Part shown: positions 53,804-64,000 of the stretch, one piece after another
Layout of the letters: the number at the start of each line of letters is the position of its first letter
How positions within the stretch are numbered: position 1 is the stretch's first letter
Position numbers and translations under genes: made by a program
Source of the DNA: Daedaleopsis sinensis
Lineage: Eukaryota; Basidiomycota; Agaricomycetes; Polyporales; Polyporaceae
DNA length: 64,000 nucleotides
Direction: 5' to 3'
NCBI GenBank assembly: GCA_033807695.1
Contig: CM066311.1
Span: forward strand, 2,666,001-2,730,000
The notes under the pieces: generated by a model
Database searches by the model: none
Seen by the model: the letters and a program-made list of their open reading frames with translations, nothing else
What the model was told of the DNA's origin: nothing

Positions 53804-56077
53804 CATGTCTACCCCGCACAGCGAAGATTCCTCGTCATCGACGACTCAAACCCGATCTGAGGCACCCGCCACTCGTTCTGCTGATCCCGTAAAGTTCTCT
53901 ATGCCGCCGGTCGGCAACACATCGAGCGCAGCGACGCCCTCTGCCACAGCTCAGTATGTCGGGCCGTTCCTGACCCAATCCTCGCTTGGAAGCAAGCGAC
54001 CATTGCTCGGGAGGCTTGCTCACGATTTGCAAAACACGAAGTCCTTGAGGCTCGAGGGAGGCGAGGTGAGTATTGTTTATGAGACATCAGATGCTGAACT
54101 GACACGGCTCAGGACCATGCGAGTCCTTTAGAAATCAACCCAATGTATGATGTGCGTGTTGTAGCTAGGACACCGTCTGCCCACATCTCACGCTGTGTCT
54201 GCAGATCGCTACCCGCGGTAAAAGGCGGGCACTCCTATCCTCCCTCTTGTCGGCTCAGCCATCCGCTCGGGTGGCACCAACCGCTCTATCCCAACCGCCA
54301 CAGCACGCTGAACCTCGGCCAGAACGCGTGAGTGACACATAATAATTGTATCACCCTTTGCTCATACAGCGCTGCAGAGTGTATCCGTGAACCCAGTTCA
54401 GAACGTACCTTCTAGCAGCACGTTCAACGTTCAGTACGTCCGGGACGGCAGGAGCACGGCCCCAATTCCAAGACGGCCTCCGAGCGCTCGCGAGAACACA
54501 CCAGGTCTACCGACCGGGATGGACGTCGGGATAGGCGTCGCTAGCACCACGGCCGCGATTGCGAGGAGTCAACATCCCGACCGCTCCTCCGGTATGCCAG
54601 CCCCCTCCGCACCTGGATCCAGTCATCCTCAGGCGCAAAACGCTGCGACATTTGTGCATCCGAACACTGTCGAAGTTATGCGATGGTACATCTGGCATTC
54701 CGGACAGGGGGCTGTGGTATGTCTGGAATTGCGCTCATAACAGCGCGAGAACTGACACTCATTCAGACCAGCGACATCGCACGGGCAGCCTGGCTATCGC
54801 TGACTCAAAACCAGCAGCGTGAAGTCTTGGAAGCGGCATCGCGCTCAGGAGCGCAATCCGCTGTCGCAGCGAGCGACTCTGCGTTCAGTGCTAAGAGGAC
54901 CAAGGTCATCGTAGCTGACCACACTCAGCCTCCTGTAAGACGACGACCGTCATCGAAGGACACGAATGCACACCCTGCTGGTCAGGCCGACATAAACAGC
55001 AGCTCTGTTAGGTCAAACCCCCAGCCGGCCCATTCCGCCGTACCACCACAATCGCAAGCTCAACCGCCACTGCACGTCCCAAACATGCAGCCTGCCCAGC
55101 CTCCTCTGCCGGCGCAGCCGCGCGTCCTGAACGTCGAACAACGTCATCCGTCTTTTCAACAACAGCCACACCACTACGTACCGGAGGCGTATATTCAGTC
55201 CTCCAACGCACATTCGCAGGCACTCCCTCATTTCACTCCGTCGCAGCCTCGATCGCATGGAGTAGAGACGCAAGCACATATCCAGTATGCTGCGCCCTTG
55301 GTGAACTCCGGCGGTTCTCATCAGCCTACTCAATCCTGGCCAGCGGGTTCGATGCTGCCGCCTGCGATTCCGCCTCGGCCCGCTAACTTCACGGCCTCGG
55401 GCAACGCCTCAGGGTTCCCCATGTCGTCCGAGCATCAACACGCCCAACCTCCGCTACCGATGGTCATTGCTCAGCCAACGCCCTCGCGTGCTCTGCCAAT
55501 CCCACTGGACGCAAGGCATGCTCCTCACCTTCAGGATCAGGATCACGCGATGGAAAATGACGAACCGGGACCCGCATTGCCGTACATGTTGACCCAAGAT
55601 TTGGATTTTGTGAGCACCGTCAGGTCTGTAGCAAAGAATCAGCGACTCAACTTGTACTTGCGCTAGGACATGACCTCGGACGATCCGGCCGGTCGAGCGG
55701 TGGACAAGGGGAAGGTCTGTCCTTGATTGATGGCCGCATTTTCGTGCGTTGCGCTGACCGCTTCGATAGGGACGTGCTGTTGACGAAGATCATGTTATGG
55801 GCGACCATGCACCGCAGCAGACGCACTGGCAGCACGATTCGTCCGACCATGTTCCCCTGCAGTATCCGGGCATCACAGAGCCGCTTCTGGGCCCCCGAGT
55901 GAGCCAGATGATCCTCGCCCTCGATCACGAACATCTTCTAATCATGATGTCACAGCCCACGCAACGGCAACAGCAGCAACAGCAGCAGCAGCAGCAGCTC
56001 CAGCAGCAGCAGCTCCAGCAGCTCCAGCAGCTCCAGCAGCAGCAGCTCCAGCTCCAGCAGCAGCATCAGCAGCAGCG

Positions 56078-56111
<34 letters not shown>

Positions 56112-57087
56112 CCACCACCGCCACCACAGGACGGTATGAATGGCATCGGTCCTGAAGCTTTCATGTATATGATGGGTCAGATACACGACGTCAAGCATTC
56201 TCAGCAAGAGTTGCAGTGCGTTCATCACACTGCATATGGTATCGACTCAATACTGATATCATTTTCAGGGCACAACTCAGGCAAGAGTTCGCCGAGTTCC
56301 GTGATGCGTTGTTTGCTGCGGTCTCAGATCTGCAGCGCCACGGCCCGAATCCCCCAGGCCCATCCGCGGCTGCTGAACCCACCCTCGGTGCTTCTTTCCC
56401 TCCCGGAAGCTCTCGAGAGCATGCACTCAAGAAACCCACGCTCCGGGAACGTAAGCGGACATACAAGATTAAGCAAAAGGCTGCCCGTTACCGAGGAAGT
56501 CGTGCAGACGATGCTGACGACGACGGGGAACCTGAAGATCCGGAGTTGGTCAAGGATCGCCATCTCGGTCGTTTAAAGGTACGAGAGCTCCATTAGCAAG
56601 TGCCTCAAGCATGACGATGTTTTTCCAGGTCCGAGTTCGGCATCTGCTGGAGTGTATGCTCCAAATCACGGATTGGTCCACCGTCGCTGAACAGTACCCG
56701 AAGCTTACCGAAGAGCAAGTGGCGGGATATCTGAGGAGGGATGGTTCATTCCCCTTTGACGCCGCGCACTTCCGCGTTGAGTTCGGAGAGTCCTGGAAGA
56801 GATTCAAGCTGAATGTTGAGGCACGAGAAATCTTCATCGACAAGTACTTCGCGCGCGTCGCAGGAGGCGCCTACTTCAGCAACCCGACCCCGCCTGCGCT
56901 CCTGACGCGAGAGATTATCGGCGAGATCCTCGACAAGCACATGGCGTATTGCCGGACTCGCTGGCGCCACTCTCTGGTACCCCTCGATCCCGAGAGGCGG
57001 GTTGCCATCGCTCGTCGAGTAGCTCAAAACTCGCGCAAGCATTCGGTGGGTGCAACAACTAGTACCGTATATCCAGAGTTCAACTAA
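53804..57087 (+). CDS. polyQ- and Pro-rich protein with conserved C-terminal helical domain
   Basis: Start at 53804 (MSTPHSEDSSSSTTQ). At least eight introns are implied. Exon joins that hold frame include GGE/DHASPLEINP, MYD/IATRGKRRALL, RPER/SVSVNPVQNV, GQGAV/TSDIARAAW, LDF/DMTSDD, DKGK/GRAVDED, ELQ/AQLRQEFAEF and RLK/VRVRHLLECML. Most of the protein is disordered and Pro/Gln/Ser-rich, with a long Q tract. The end is a folded module: TEEQVAGYLRRDGSF, WKRFKLNVEAREIFIDKYF, LLTREIIGEILDKHM and VAIARRVAQNSRKH. The last residues (SVGATTSTVYPEFN) look unrelated and lead straight into the gypsy element, so the true C terminus is probably lost. No function is known to me. Confidence 0.65.
55964..56121 (+). 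repeat. CAG/CAA polyglutamine tract
   Basis: A CAG-rich first half interspersed with CTC (QQLQQL pattern) is followed by an almost pure CAA run (about 56086-56111) and a CCA/CCG proline run. It is in frame in the polyQ-rich gene. Confidence 0.95.
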
Positions 57088-58092
57088 CGTTGATGCGCCT
57101 CGAGGTGGCGCGAGCCCCGATTTTCGCGCCATCGTCGATACCGACGATGCCTACGACGCAGGACACGACCTACGGTCTCCGCCTCTCCCTCCTTCCTGGA
57201 CACCACGGAGCAGAGGCGGGAGGGCGCGATACCCGCCAGCCTCCCATACCGCACACGCCGGTACGCCAGGCCCGTAGCCCACCGCGGCCTAGGTTCCTTC
57301 GACGTGCGGAGGCCGACGGAGGTCCGAAGAGGTGTTCACGTCGGTCCGCCGGGACGCCAGCCGGTAGCACCTACCGACGTCTGAGACCGGGCCGGGTCGA
57401 GGCCAGGGTGATACGCGAGGCGCGGGACCGATGATACACTGGACGCAGGGGAGGGCGCGGCTGTGGCAGTGCTGAGAGCCCACCGCTGTGGTGCTCCCGC
57501 TCCGTTCTACGAGACTAGCAGGAGGTACCCGGTTAGCGCTCAGGCGGACGGTTTAGCCACGGTCCTGCCCATCGGCGAGGGTACGACAGGGCGGGTTGGT
57601 AGTTGTTTCAGGGTGTCTGCGAGAGCTGGGCAGAGGGTTGTGCGAGGTACACCGCGTGGAGGGCCAGGATTGGGTGAGGAGGACGAGTGGGCCAGGAGTA
57701 CAGCGAGTGGCGACGGTAGTAGATAGGATGCCCGTGCGCGGGACTTGTAGCGGCAGATCCCCCATCCCCCACATCCATACAGGCGTGAGCCCAGTAGTCC
57801 GACGCTCTCGACGACCTCGCTGTCGAGTCCGTCCTCGGTGTGATCTCCTTCGAGCCCCGCCCTTCCGCGTGCTCCGCCCGTCGTAGTTCCTCGCCCCCTT
57901 CCTCGCTCCCCCGTCCCTTCGACGCGCTCCGCCCGTCGTAGTTCCTCTCCTCCTCTTCCGATCTCTCGCTCCCCGTCCTTCGACGTGCGCGTCTCGCCGT
58001 AGTCGTCCGTTCCGGCTGCTCGGGAACCAGAGGTCCACCTCGCACCCTTCGGAGAGTCTGCCTGGTGTTTTATCTATTGGGTTTACCTAGTA
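57088..58092 (+). other. probable 5' LTR and leader of the gypsy element
   Basis: GC-rich, with no convincing coding frame. A 22-bp exact direct repeat beginning GCTCCGCCCGTCGTAG lies at 57871-57892 and 57926-57947. No primer-binding site could be assigned. LTR identity is inferred from position only. Confidence 0.45.
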
Positions 58093-58654
58093 GATCGCCA
58101 GTGCCCTCCCATCACTTGGAGCCCACCGCGAGGGGATATTCTCTGCTACCTCTGAGGTCAAGCTGCAACCTACGCTACGACCGGTCCCCGACCCCGCACT
58201 CCCCCGAAGCACCACGTCCGGCTTCCGCCCTCCTCGACCGCCACCCGCGGAAGAACCCCAGCGCAGTGCCTCTCCCCTAACCGACCTCGACGAGTTTCCC
58301 GAGACGGAGGACCGCCCCGCACCGGTACCTCCCGTTCCCTCTCGCGCCCGCCGTACATCCGCCTCCGTCCCACCGCGTGCCCCCGTTCCGCGTACTACAC
58401 AGAACTCTAGAAGAGCCGCTGCGACCGCGGTTGTCCCCGGATTCGACGCTCCCACCGCCTCCGCCGTACGACGAGCCGGCAGGGAACCGACCCCACGAGC
58501 TCCCTTCCCTAGCATCGCACCCCCAGCCCCTCGAGTACCTCCTGCGTCTAGCGCTCCCCGCCTCACGCCTGCGCCCCTGCTACCACCCGCTCAGCAGTCT
58601 CCACAACCGACCGCCCCGAGTCCCCCGCTTCCTCCCACAGCGCCGGTACCCGCC

Positions 58655-61261
58655 ATGGCCTCCCCGCTCGACGCACTCCCCGCGCGCAATAGCCGTCAGG
58701 CGCCCGTCTGGAAGGAGGCCGACACCACCCGCGACGACGTGGAGCTCTTCTTTAAGGACCTCGATCGCCTCTACGCGCAGAACTCCGTAACCGACCTCGC
58801 CGATCAGAAAAAGGGCGCGGCCACCCTCTACGTTCCCCCGGATGTCGCTAAGGCATGGGCGCTTTTGGACACCTTCGACGACGCAAGCAGGACGTGGGGA
58901 GACTTCAAGGAGGAGGTCTTAGGGTTCTACGTCGGCTCCGACAAGGACCATGTCTACACTCGCCGCGAGTACCGCTCCCTTATAGACTCGACCCGGGCCT
59001 CCGGGATCCGCTCCCTCCCCGAGTACCTCGCCTTCTACCGGCAATTCTTCCCGCGGTACAAGTACCTCTCCACGAAGCAGCCCACGGCTGAGGTCTCCGG
59101 ACCAGAGGGAGTCGATGACCTCCTTCGCGTGGCCCCCGTATTCGTCCGCGACAAGGTCGACAACTACCTCAACCTGAAGCATCCGAACAAACACAAGGAC
59201 GACTCGTACCCGCTCGCGGACGTGCACGAAGCCATCACGTACAGTCTCGAAGGAATCCCGCGCGCGCTCGAGACTCGTGCGCCACCGACGTACCCCGTAG
59301 TAGCGCCAGCGGCGGGCATCGACCGCCGAGGAATACCGGTGAAGCCCGAGCCGACGATCGAGACCCTTCAGTCACAGATCCAGAACTATGAGCGCGACCT
59401 CCGCGATCTCCGCGATCTCACGCGGGGATGGACGAACCTCTTGGCGGCGCGCCCGACTCAAGCCCTGCCTCCCCTACCCGCGCCGGCAGTAGCTCCGCCC
59501 GCGGCCGCGAACCTGCCTCCGCCCATGCCGCCGCGTATGCCGCAGAACCAGTATGGTTACGGGCGCCCGCCCTGTTTCTACTGCGGCGAGGAGAACTGTC
59601 ATTCGCGACGCTGCCCGGCCTTCGCGGAGGACGCGGCGAACGGGTTGGTCATCCGCAACGAGCGCGGCTTCATGGTCCTTCCGAACGGCAACGAGGTACC
59701 TCGCAACTGGCCGGGCCTCCACATGCGCGACCGCGTACACAATTGGCATGAGCACAACCCAGGGCAGAAAGTCCAGGCGGCCGCCGCGCAGATGATGGTG
59801 ACGGTGGAGTCCAACATGCTAGAGGGGGCAGCGAACGTCACGGACATCCAGGACCGGATCGATAGTCTCCGCCACCAGGCGTCCATGTTGGAGCATCGAG
59901 TCGCTACGCGCAGCCAGGGCAAGCTGCAATTCGATGGTGTCGAACTTCCCGCGCGCAAGAAGACGGTCCGCATAGACGAGAGCCGGAACCAGGCCCACGC
60001 GCCAACGGGTACCGCGCTAGATCTTGCGCGCGAGGCGCGCGGGGACCGCGACCTTCCGCCTCACCTGGCGCCAGCCGCCCGAAGGGCCGAGGTACCGACC
60101 GTCCAGCCCGCGCGACCCGAACCTCTAGCAGTGGAGCACCCATATGCCGGCGCGCGAGAAGCGACGAACGCGGGCGACATCGCGCCCGTCGCAGCGAACA
60201 AGCCCGTACCGTCCCCGCCGGCAACCTTACCAGCGTCCCTTCCGTCCACGCAACGCGCAGGAACAGAGAGGCCAGGCCCGGTACTGGTGGACCCGACCGC
60301 GGGCCGTCGCGTGTTCGAGCGCGCCTTCGGGCAGGAGCAGCGCGTTATGGTGACGCCATCCGAGCTCGTCAGTATCTCCCCGGAAGTGCGCAAGTACGTT
60401 CACGAGGCGACCTCGCCGAGGCGCGTCTACGCTGCGCGCCAGGCCGCCGAAGGGGTACAACCACAGCCCGCGCAGCGCGAAGGCCCGGCGAGGACAGCGG
60501 AACCAGCGAGGACGGGGACCGAGCCCGGGCTCCAGGTCGCCCAATCAATGGTACAGCAAGCCTGGCCCTGGAACCCGGACGAAGAAGACGAGGGATGGTC
60601 GGAGGAGGACGAAGGGGAGGAGTTCTACGACGCGCTACCGGAGGAGGCGGAAGAAATGCACTGCTTTCGGACGACTGTAGAGGAAGTCGAAGATGAGGAC
60701 GAATACCGGCGCGCGCACGCACCGCTCCACTCGCGCGTCGAAACAATCCAGGGCGAAGACCTCATCGTTGCTGAATCGCTGGCCCCGCTCCGATCCCTCT
60801 ACGGCTTTCTGGGCGCCACGGACGTCACTACGGAGTGCGTCCTCGACTCCGGATCACAGTCCATCTCGATCAGCGTGGAGCACTGCCACCGCCTCAAAAT
60901 CGCGTACGACCCCACGGCACGCCTTAATATGGTCAGCGCAAACGGAACCTCGGACCCGACCCTGGGGCTAGCACGGCACGTCCCGCTCGAGGTCGCCGAC
61001 GGCTTCATCGTCTACCTGCAGATGCAGGTGGTGGAGCACGCTAGCTTCGACGTCCTGTTGGGGCGCCCCTTCGAGCTACTCACCGCGATGAAGGTCAACA
61101 ACGAGCTTGACGGTCGGCAGTCCATCACGATCACCTGTCCAAACACGCACCGTACGATCACCTTGCCCACGTACGCGCGCGGCGAGCCGCCGGCGCGAAC
61201 GCGCGACGAGAAGGTCAAGCCGAGGAAGTCCCCCCTGGGGTTTCTCCTGTCGAGGATCTGA
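58655..61261 (+). CDS. gypsy gag-protease polyprotein
   Basis: 868 residues from the first ATG (MASPLDALPARNSRQAPVWK). The N-terminal third is a retrotransposon-gag domain (DDVELFFKDLDRLYAQN, KGAATLYVPPDVAKAWALL, TWGDFKEEVLGFYVG). A single knuckle follows, CFYCGEENCHSRRC (spacing variant of CCHC). The acidic-linked C-terminal part is a pepsin-like retroviral-type protease with the active-site ECVLDSGSQSISIS and the later DVLLGRPFELL. It ends at a TGA (61259-61261) while pol is already open in the -1 frame. Upstream of the ATG the same frame stays open back to about 58093 and codes for Pro-rich sequence without a methionine. Confidence 0.9.
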   Translation: MASPLDALPARNSRQAPVWKEADTTRDDVELFFKDLDRLYAQNSVTDLADQKKGAATLYVPPDVAKAWALLDTFDDASRTWGDFKEEVLGFYVGSDKDHVYTRREYRSLIDSTRASGIRSLPEYLAFYRQFFPRYKYLSTKQPTAEVSGPEGVDDLLRVAPVFVRDKVDNYLNLKHPNKHKDDSYPLADVHEAITYSLEGIPRALETRAPPTYPVVAPAAGIDRRGIPVKPEPTIETLQSQIQNYERDLRDLRDLTRGWTNLLAARPTQALPPLPAPAVAPPAAANLPPPMPPRMPQNQYGYGRPPCFYCGEENCHSRRCPAFAEDAANGLVIRNERGFMVLPNGNEVPRNWPGLHMRDRVHNWHEHNPGQKVQAAAAQMMVTVESNMLEGAANVTDIQDRIDSLRHQASMLEHRVATRSQGKLQFDGVELPARKKTVRIDESRNQAHAPTGTALDLAREARGDRDLPPHLAPAARRAEVPTVQPARPEPLAVEHPYAGAREATNAGDIAPVAANKPVPSPPATLPASLPSTQRAGTERPGPVLVDPTAGRRVFERAFGQEQRVMVTPSELVSISPEVRKYVHEATSPRRVYAARQAAEGVQPQPAQREGPARTAEPARTGTEPGLQVAQSMVQQAWPWNPDEEDEGWSEEDEGEEFYDALPEEAEEMHCFRTTVEEVEDEDEYRRAHAPLHSRVETIQGEDLIVAESLAPLRSLYGFLGATDVTTECVLDSGSQSISISVEHCHRLKIAYDPTARLNMVSANGTSDPTLGLARHVPLEVADGFIVYLQMQVVEHASFDVLLGRPFELLTAMKVNNELDGRQSITITCPNTHRTITLPTYARGEPPARTRDEKVKPRKSPLGFLLSRI

Positions 61262-64000
61262 CGGGTAGTCAGGGAGATCTCGCCCTCGTCGTGGAGTACG
61301 ACCACGCGACCGGTAAGCTGAACATGACCTCGTACGCCGAACTACAAGATACTAGTCTCGAAACCATCCAACATGCCTATCTATTCGCGACCGACGACCC
61401 AGAAAAATCCACAAAAATCAATAACGCCTTCGCTTCGGCCTCTTTCGTTTCCTCCGTTCCGCTCGTCCCTCCCGAATCCTCATCGTCGTTCGATACCGCG
61501 TCGGCGAAGGCCCCTGGGCCGGGTCCAGAACTTCGACATCCAAAAGCGTCTCCGCAGGAGTCGCATCCCCACTACGCGCGTGCGCGCGCGTACCCTTCCC
61601 GTCCAACAAAATCACTGGGGCGACGCCCTACTTCCCCTCGCGCGCGAAGCGGATCGCTCACCGGGCAGGCGCGGGCGCGCGCCTGGCCCGAAGAAGCGAT
61701 AGAAGTCTACGCGAAGACCAAGAAGAAGTACAAGCCGGTCGCGAAGAAGGTGCGCCCGGTGGCGAGCCACCTTCCCGAGCACTTCAGAATCGTGCGGAAC
61801 CGCGTGGGCGACCCGCTCGAGAACATGCCCCGACTCGACGCGAATCCTCCCCCTTTCAAGCCGACCGGGAGGTACACCCAAGAACGGCACGACCTTATCG
61901 ACGAGATACACCGGGAGTGGCTGTCGCCGGAGGAGTTGCGCGTCCTACACGACCTCATGTGCAAGCAGGAGGCGGCGTTTGCCTGGGAAGAGTCAGAGCG
62001 CGGTCGATTCCGCCAAGATATGTTTCCTCCTGTACGCCTCGCAGTAATCGACCACGTCCCCTACAACGAAAGAAACGCTCCAGTGCCCCCAGGAATCTTC
62101 CGCGTGCTCCTCGAGATGATCAAGCAGAAGATCGACAACGGTGTATACGAGCCGTCCAACGCGTCGTACCGTACGCGGTGGTTCTGCGTGCTCAAGAAGG
62201 ACGGGAAGTTACGCATCGTCCACTCGCTCGAACCGCTGAACCGAATCACCATCCAGCACAGCGGGGTGCCCCCGGTGCCGGAGCATATCGCAGAACAGTT
62301 CGGTGGGCGCCCTTGCGGCTCGACGTTCGACCTCTACGTCGGCTACGACGAGCGGGAGATCCATCCCGACTCGCGCGACCTTACCACGTTCCAGACCCCG
62401 TTCGGTGCGATGCGCCTTACTACGCTCCCTATGGGGTGGACGAACTCAGTACCCATATTCCACGACGACATTACGTTCATCCTGCAGCCAGAAATGCCCG
62501 ACCACGCCGCCAATTACATCGACGACGTCTTCGTCATGGGCCCGAAGAGCGCATACCTGCTGGAGGACGGGACCCCGGAGTGTATCCCCGAGAACCCCGG
62601 TATCCGGCGGTTCGTCTGGGAGCAACTGCAGAACGACAACCGGATCATCCAACGCATCAAGCACGCAGGAGGCACCCTCTCGGGGAAGAAGTCGCGCTTC
62701 GCGCCCCCGCGTTTCGGCGCACTCGGCAGTCGATGTACCCCGGAGGGGCGGGTCGCGGATCCAGAATGCGTACAGGCCGTCGTGAACTGGACAGTGTGCA
62801 AGACGGTCTCCGACGTGCGCGCCTTCCTGGGGACGGTTGGGGTCGCACGCATCTTCATCAAGGACTTCGCGAAGATCGCGAACCCGCTCAACAAGCTGCT
62901 GCGGAAGGACGCGCTGTTCGAGTGGGGACCCGACCAAGTGCGCGCGATGGAGGACCTCAAGTCAGCGCTAGTGCATTCCCCGGCGCTCCGGGCCATCGAC
63001 TACGAAGGCGACGCGCCTGTCATTCTCGCCGTCGACACGTCCAAAATCGCGGTTGGCTACCTCCTGTGTCAGGAGGACCCGGAGGACCCCCGGCGACGCT
63101 TCTACAGTCGCTTCGGGTCGATCACCTTGAACGATCGCGAGGCGCGCTTCTCTCAGCCTAAACTGGAACTGTACGGGCTGTTCCGCGCGCTGCGCGCGAT
63201 GAAGCTCTGGCTAGTGGGCGTCCGTAACCTAGTAGTCGAGATCGACGCGACAGCGATCCGCGACATGCTAAAGAACCCGGATATCGCCCCAAGCGCAGTC
63301 ATGAATCGCTGGATCATCGCGATCCACATGTTCCATTTCGAGTTGCGCCACGTACCGGGGGTACTGCACGGTCCGGATGGACTAAGCCGGCGGATCCGTC
63401 AGCCAGACGACGAAGACGGTGACCTGGAGGACAACGAGGAGTTCGACGACTGGATCGATAACATGTACGGTTTTCTCCATCTCGTGAACATGCCGCCCCG
63501 ACTACCGGACGCGCCCATCCTGTACTCTACGCCAAGGACCGCGCGGGAAGTGGACGCCTTCTTCCAGCAGACCAGCGGGACCGCGGCGTCTCTTCCGGCG
63601 ATCAATACCCCAGACTACAGCGCCTGCCCGCGTACCTTAACGGCCCAAGAATTCGACGCGCGCGTCGACCTCGTGCGCCTCTGGCTGAAGGACGGCTCCC
63701 TACCGCCCCTGACGGACCGCGCGCGCGAACGATTCGAAAAGTACGCCCGGCAGTTCTTCCTACGTGATGGCCGGTTGTGGCGCGTGTCGCACGACGGGAA
63801 CCACCGTCGCGTGCTCGACTGCGAAGTACGCATGGAGATCCTAGCAGGCCTGCACGACCACCTTGGCCACCGCGGGATCGCAGCGACGATATCGTTCGTC
63901 GGGGAGCGCTTCTGGTGGCCCGAGATGAAGGCGGACATCGCGTGGTACGTGAAGTCCTGCCACCAGTGTCAGATCCGCCAGACCTCGCGCGTTCAAATCC
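61189..64000 (+). CDS. gypsy pol polyprotein (RT-RNase H-integrase), partial
   Basis: Frame -1 relative to gag, open from before the gag stop (EEVPPGVSPVEDLTG) to the window edge. RT: VYEPSNASYRTRWFCVLKKD, HSLEPLNRITIQ, GSTFDLYVGYDERE, TTFQTPFGAMRLTTLPMGW and the catalytic NYIDDVFVMG near 62520. RNase H: VILAVDTSKIAVGYLL, FSQPKLELYGLFRAL, VVEIDAT and HVPGVLHGPDGLSR. Integrase HHCC zinc site: HDHLGHRGI...WYVKSCHQCQ near 63850-63970. The catalytic core of the integrase lies beyond the window. No stop or frameshift seen. Confidence 0.9.

Larger units (their letters stand above)
57088..64000 (+). mobile_element. Ty3/gypsy LTR retrotransposon, right end outside the window
   Basis: Leader or LTR-like sequence (57.1-58.1 kb), then gag-protease and pol with RT, RNase H and the integrase zinc-binding motif. 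The domain order PR-RT-RH-INT is that of Ty3/gypsy. Only one end lies in the window, so the LTR cannot be proven by a repeat pair and no exact left edge is given. ORFs are open throughout, so the copy looks young. Confidence 0.8.

Noticed and set aside
57553..58566. Long minus-strand frames rich in Arg/Gly
   Set aside because: GC-rich composition effect opposite the gypsy leader and Pro-rich gag extension.
61238..61244. GGGTTTC as a -1 slippery heptamer between gag and pol
   Set aside because: It is not in the phase needed: gag codons here are CTG GGG TTT CTC, so the tandem slip would not pair.
61917..63161. 414-residue plus-strand open frame
   Set aside because: Arg/Pro/Ala-rich shadow of the gypsy pol, whose correct frame shows RT and RNase H motifs.

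Overview
The window is nuclear DNA of a filamentous basidiomycete, most likely an Agaricomycete of the polypore type (inference). The sequence shows genes broken by many short introns (about 45-70 nt, GTRNGT...YAG), high GC in coding exons, and gene and transposon families typical of that group: DUF4470-MYND proteins, a Tnp2-type transposase, a YR retrotransposon, a Tad/I-type LINE and a Ty3/gypsy element. No rRNA, tRNA, CRISPR or bacterial-style operon was seen.

Layout. 1-8.4 kb is ordinary gene space: the last exon of an unidentified gene, a DUF4470/MYND protein, a secreted GH20 beta-N-acetylhexosaminidase on the minus strand, and a decayed nucleotidyltransferase-like gene. From about 8.6 to 27.6 kb the window is retrotransposon. 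A non-LTR element has an intact ORF2 (endonuclease-RT-RNase H-zinc finger), a broken ORF1 and an A-tract tail. It is followed within about 25 bp by a tyrosine-recombinase (DIRS/Ngaro-like) element with gag, RT-RNase H and recombinase ORFs. A perfect 16-bp duplication (8630-8645 and 22115-22130) directly after the A-tract suggests that the whole 13.5 kb block, including 5 kb of odd minisatellite-bearing sequence, is one LINE insertion.

27.6-36.9 kb holds a small Cys-rich protein gene, an SPT21/Ams2-like regulator gene, a GC-rich 75-bp satellite with a hairpin in each unit, and a hypothetical gene. 36.9-40.9 kb is a multi-exon Tnp2-like transposase gene.

41-53.6 kb is a compact run of eight genes, five of which encode predicted single-pass membrane proteins: a coiled-coil protein with a C-terminal membrane anchor and a 7-residue repeat tract, two paralogues with an N-terminal anchor and a shared W/QMW/REDGR/PSW C-terminal module, a membrane-coiled-coil protein, a soluble hypothetical protein, a short acidic-tailed protein, a WD40 protein with a C-terminal anchor, and a short SUN-domain protein. 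The SUN domain and the WD40 repeats are the only recognised domains; a link to the nuclear envelope is inference. 53.8-57.1 kb is a polyQ-rich multi-exon gene whose 3' end appears to be cut by a Ty3/gypsy element. That element (gag-protease, then pol in the -1 frame) runs off the right edge inside its integrase zinc-binding region.

Exon borders were read by eye from splice consensus and frame continuity. They are good where stated with exact positions and approximate elsewhere.
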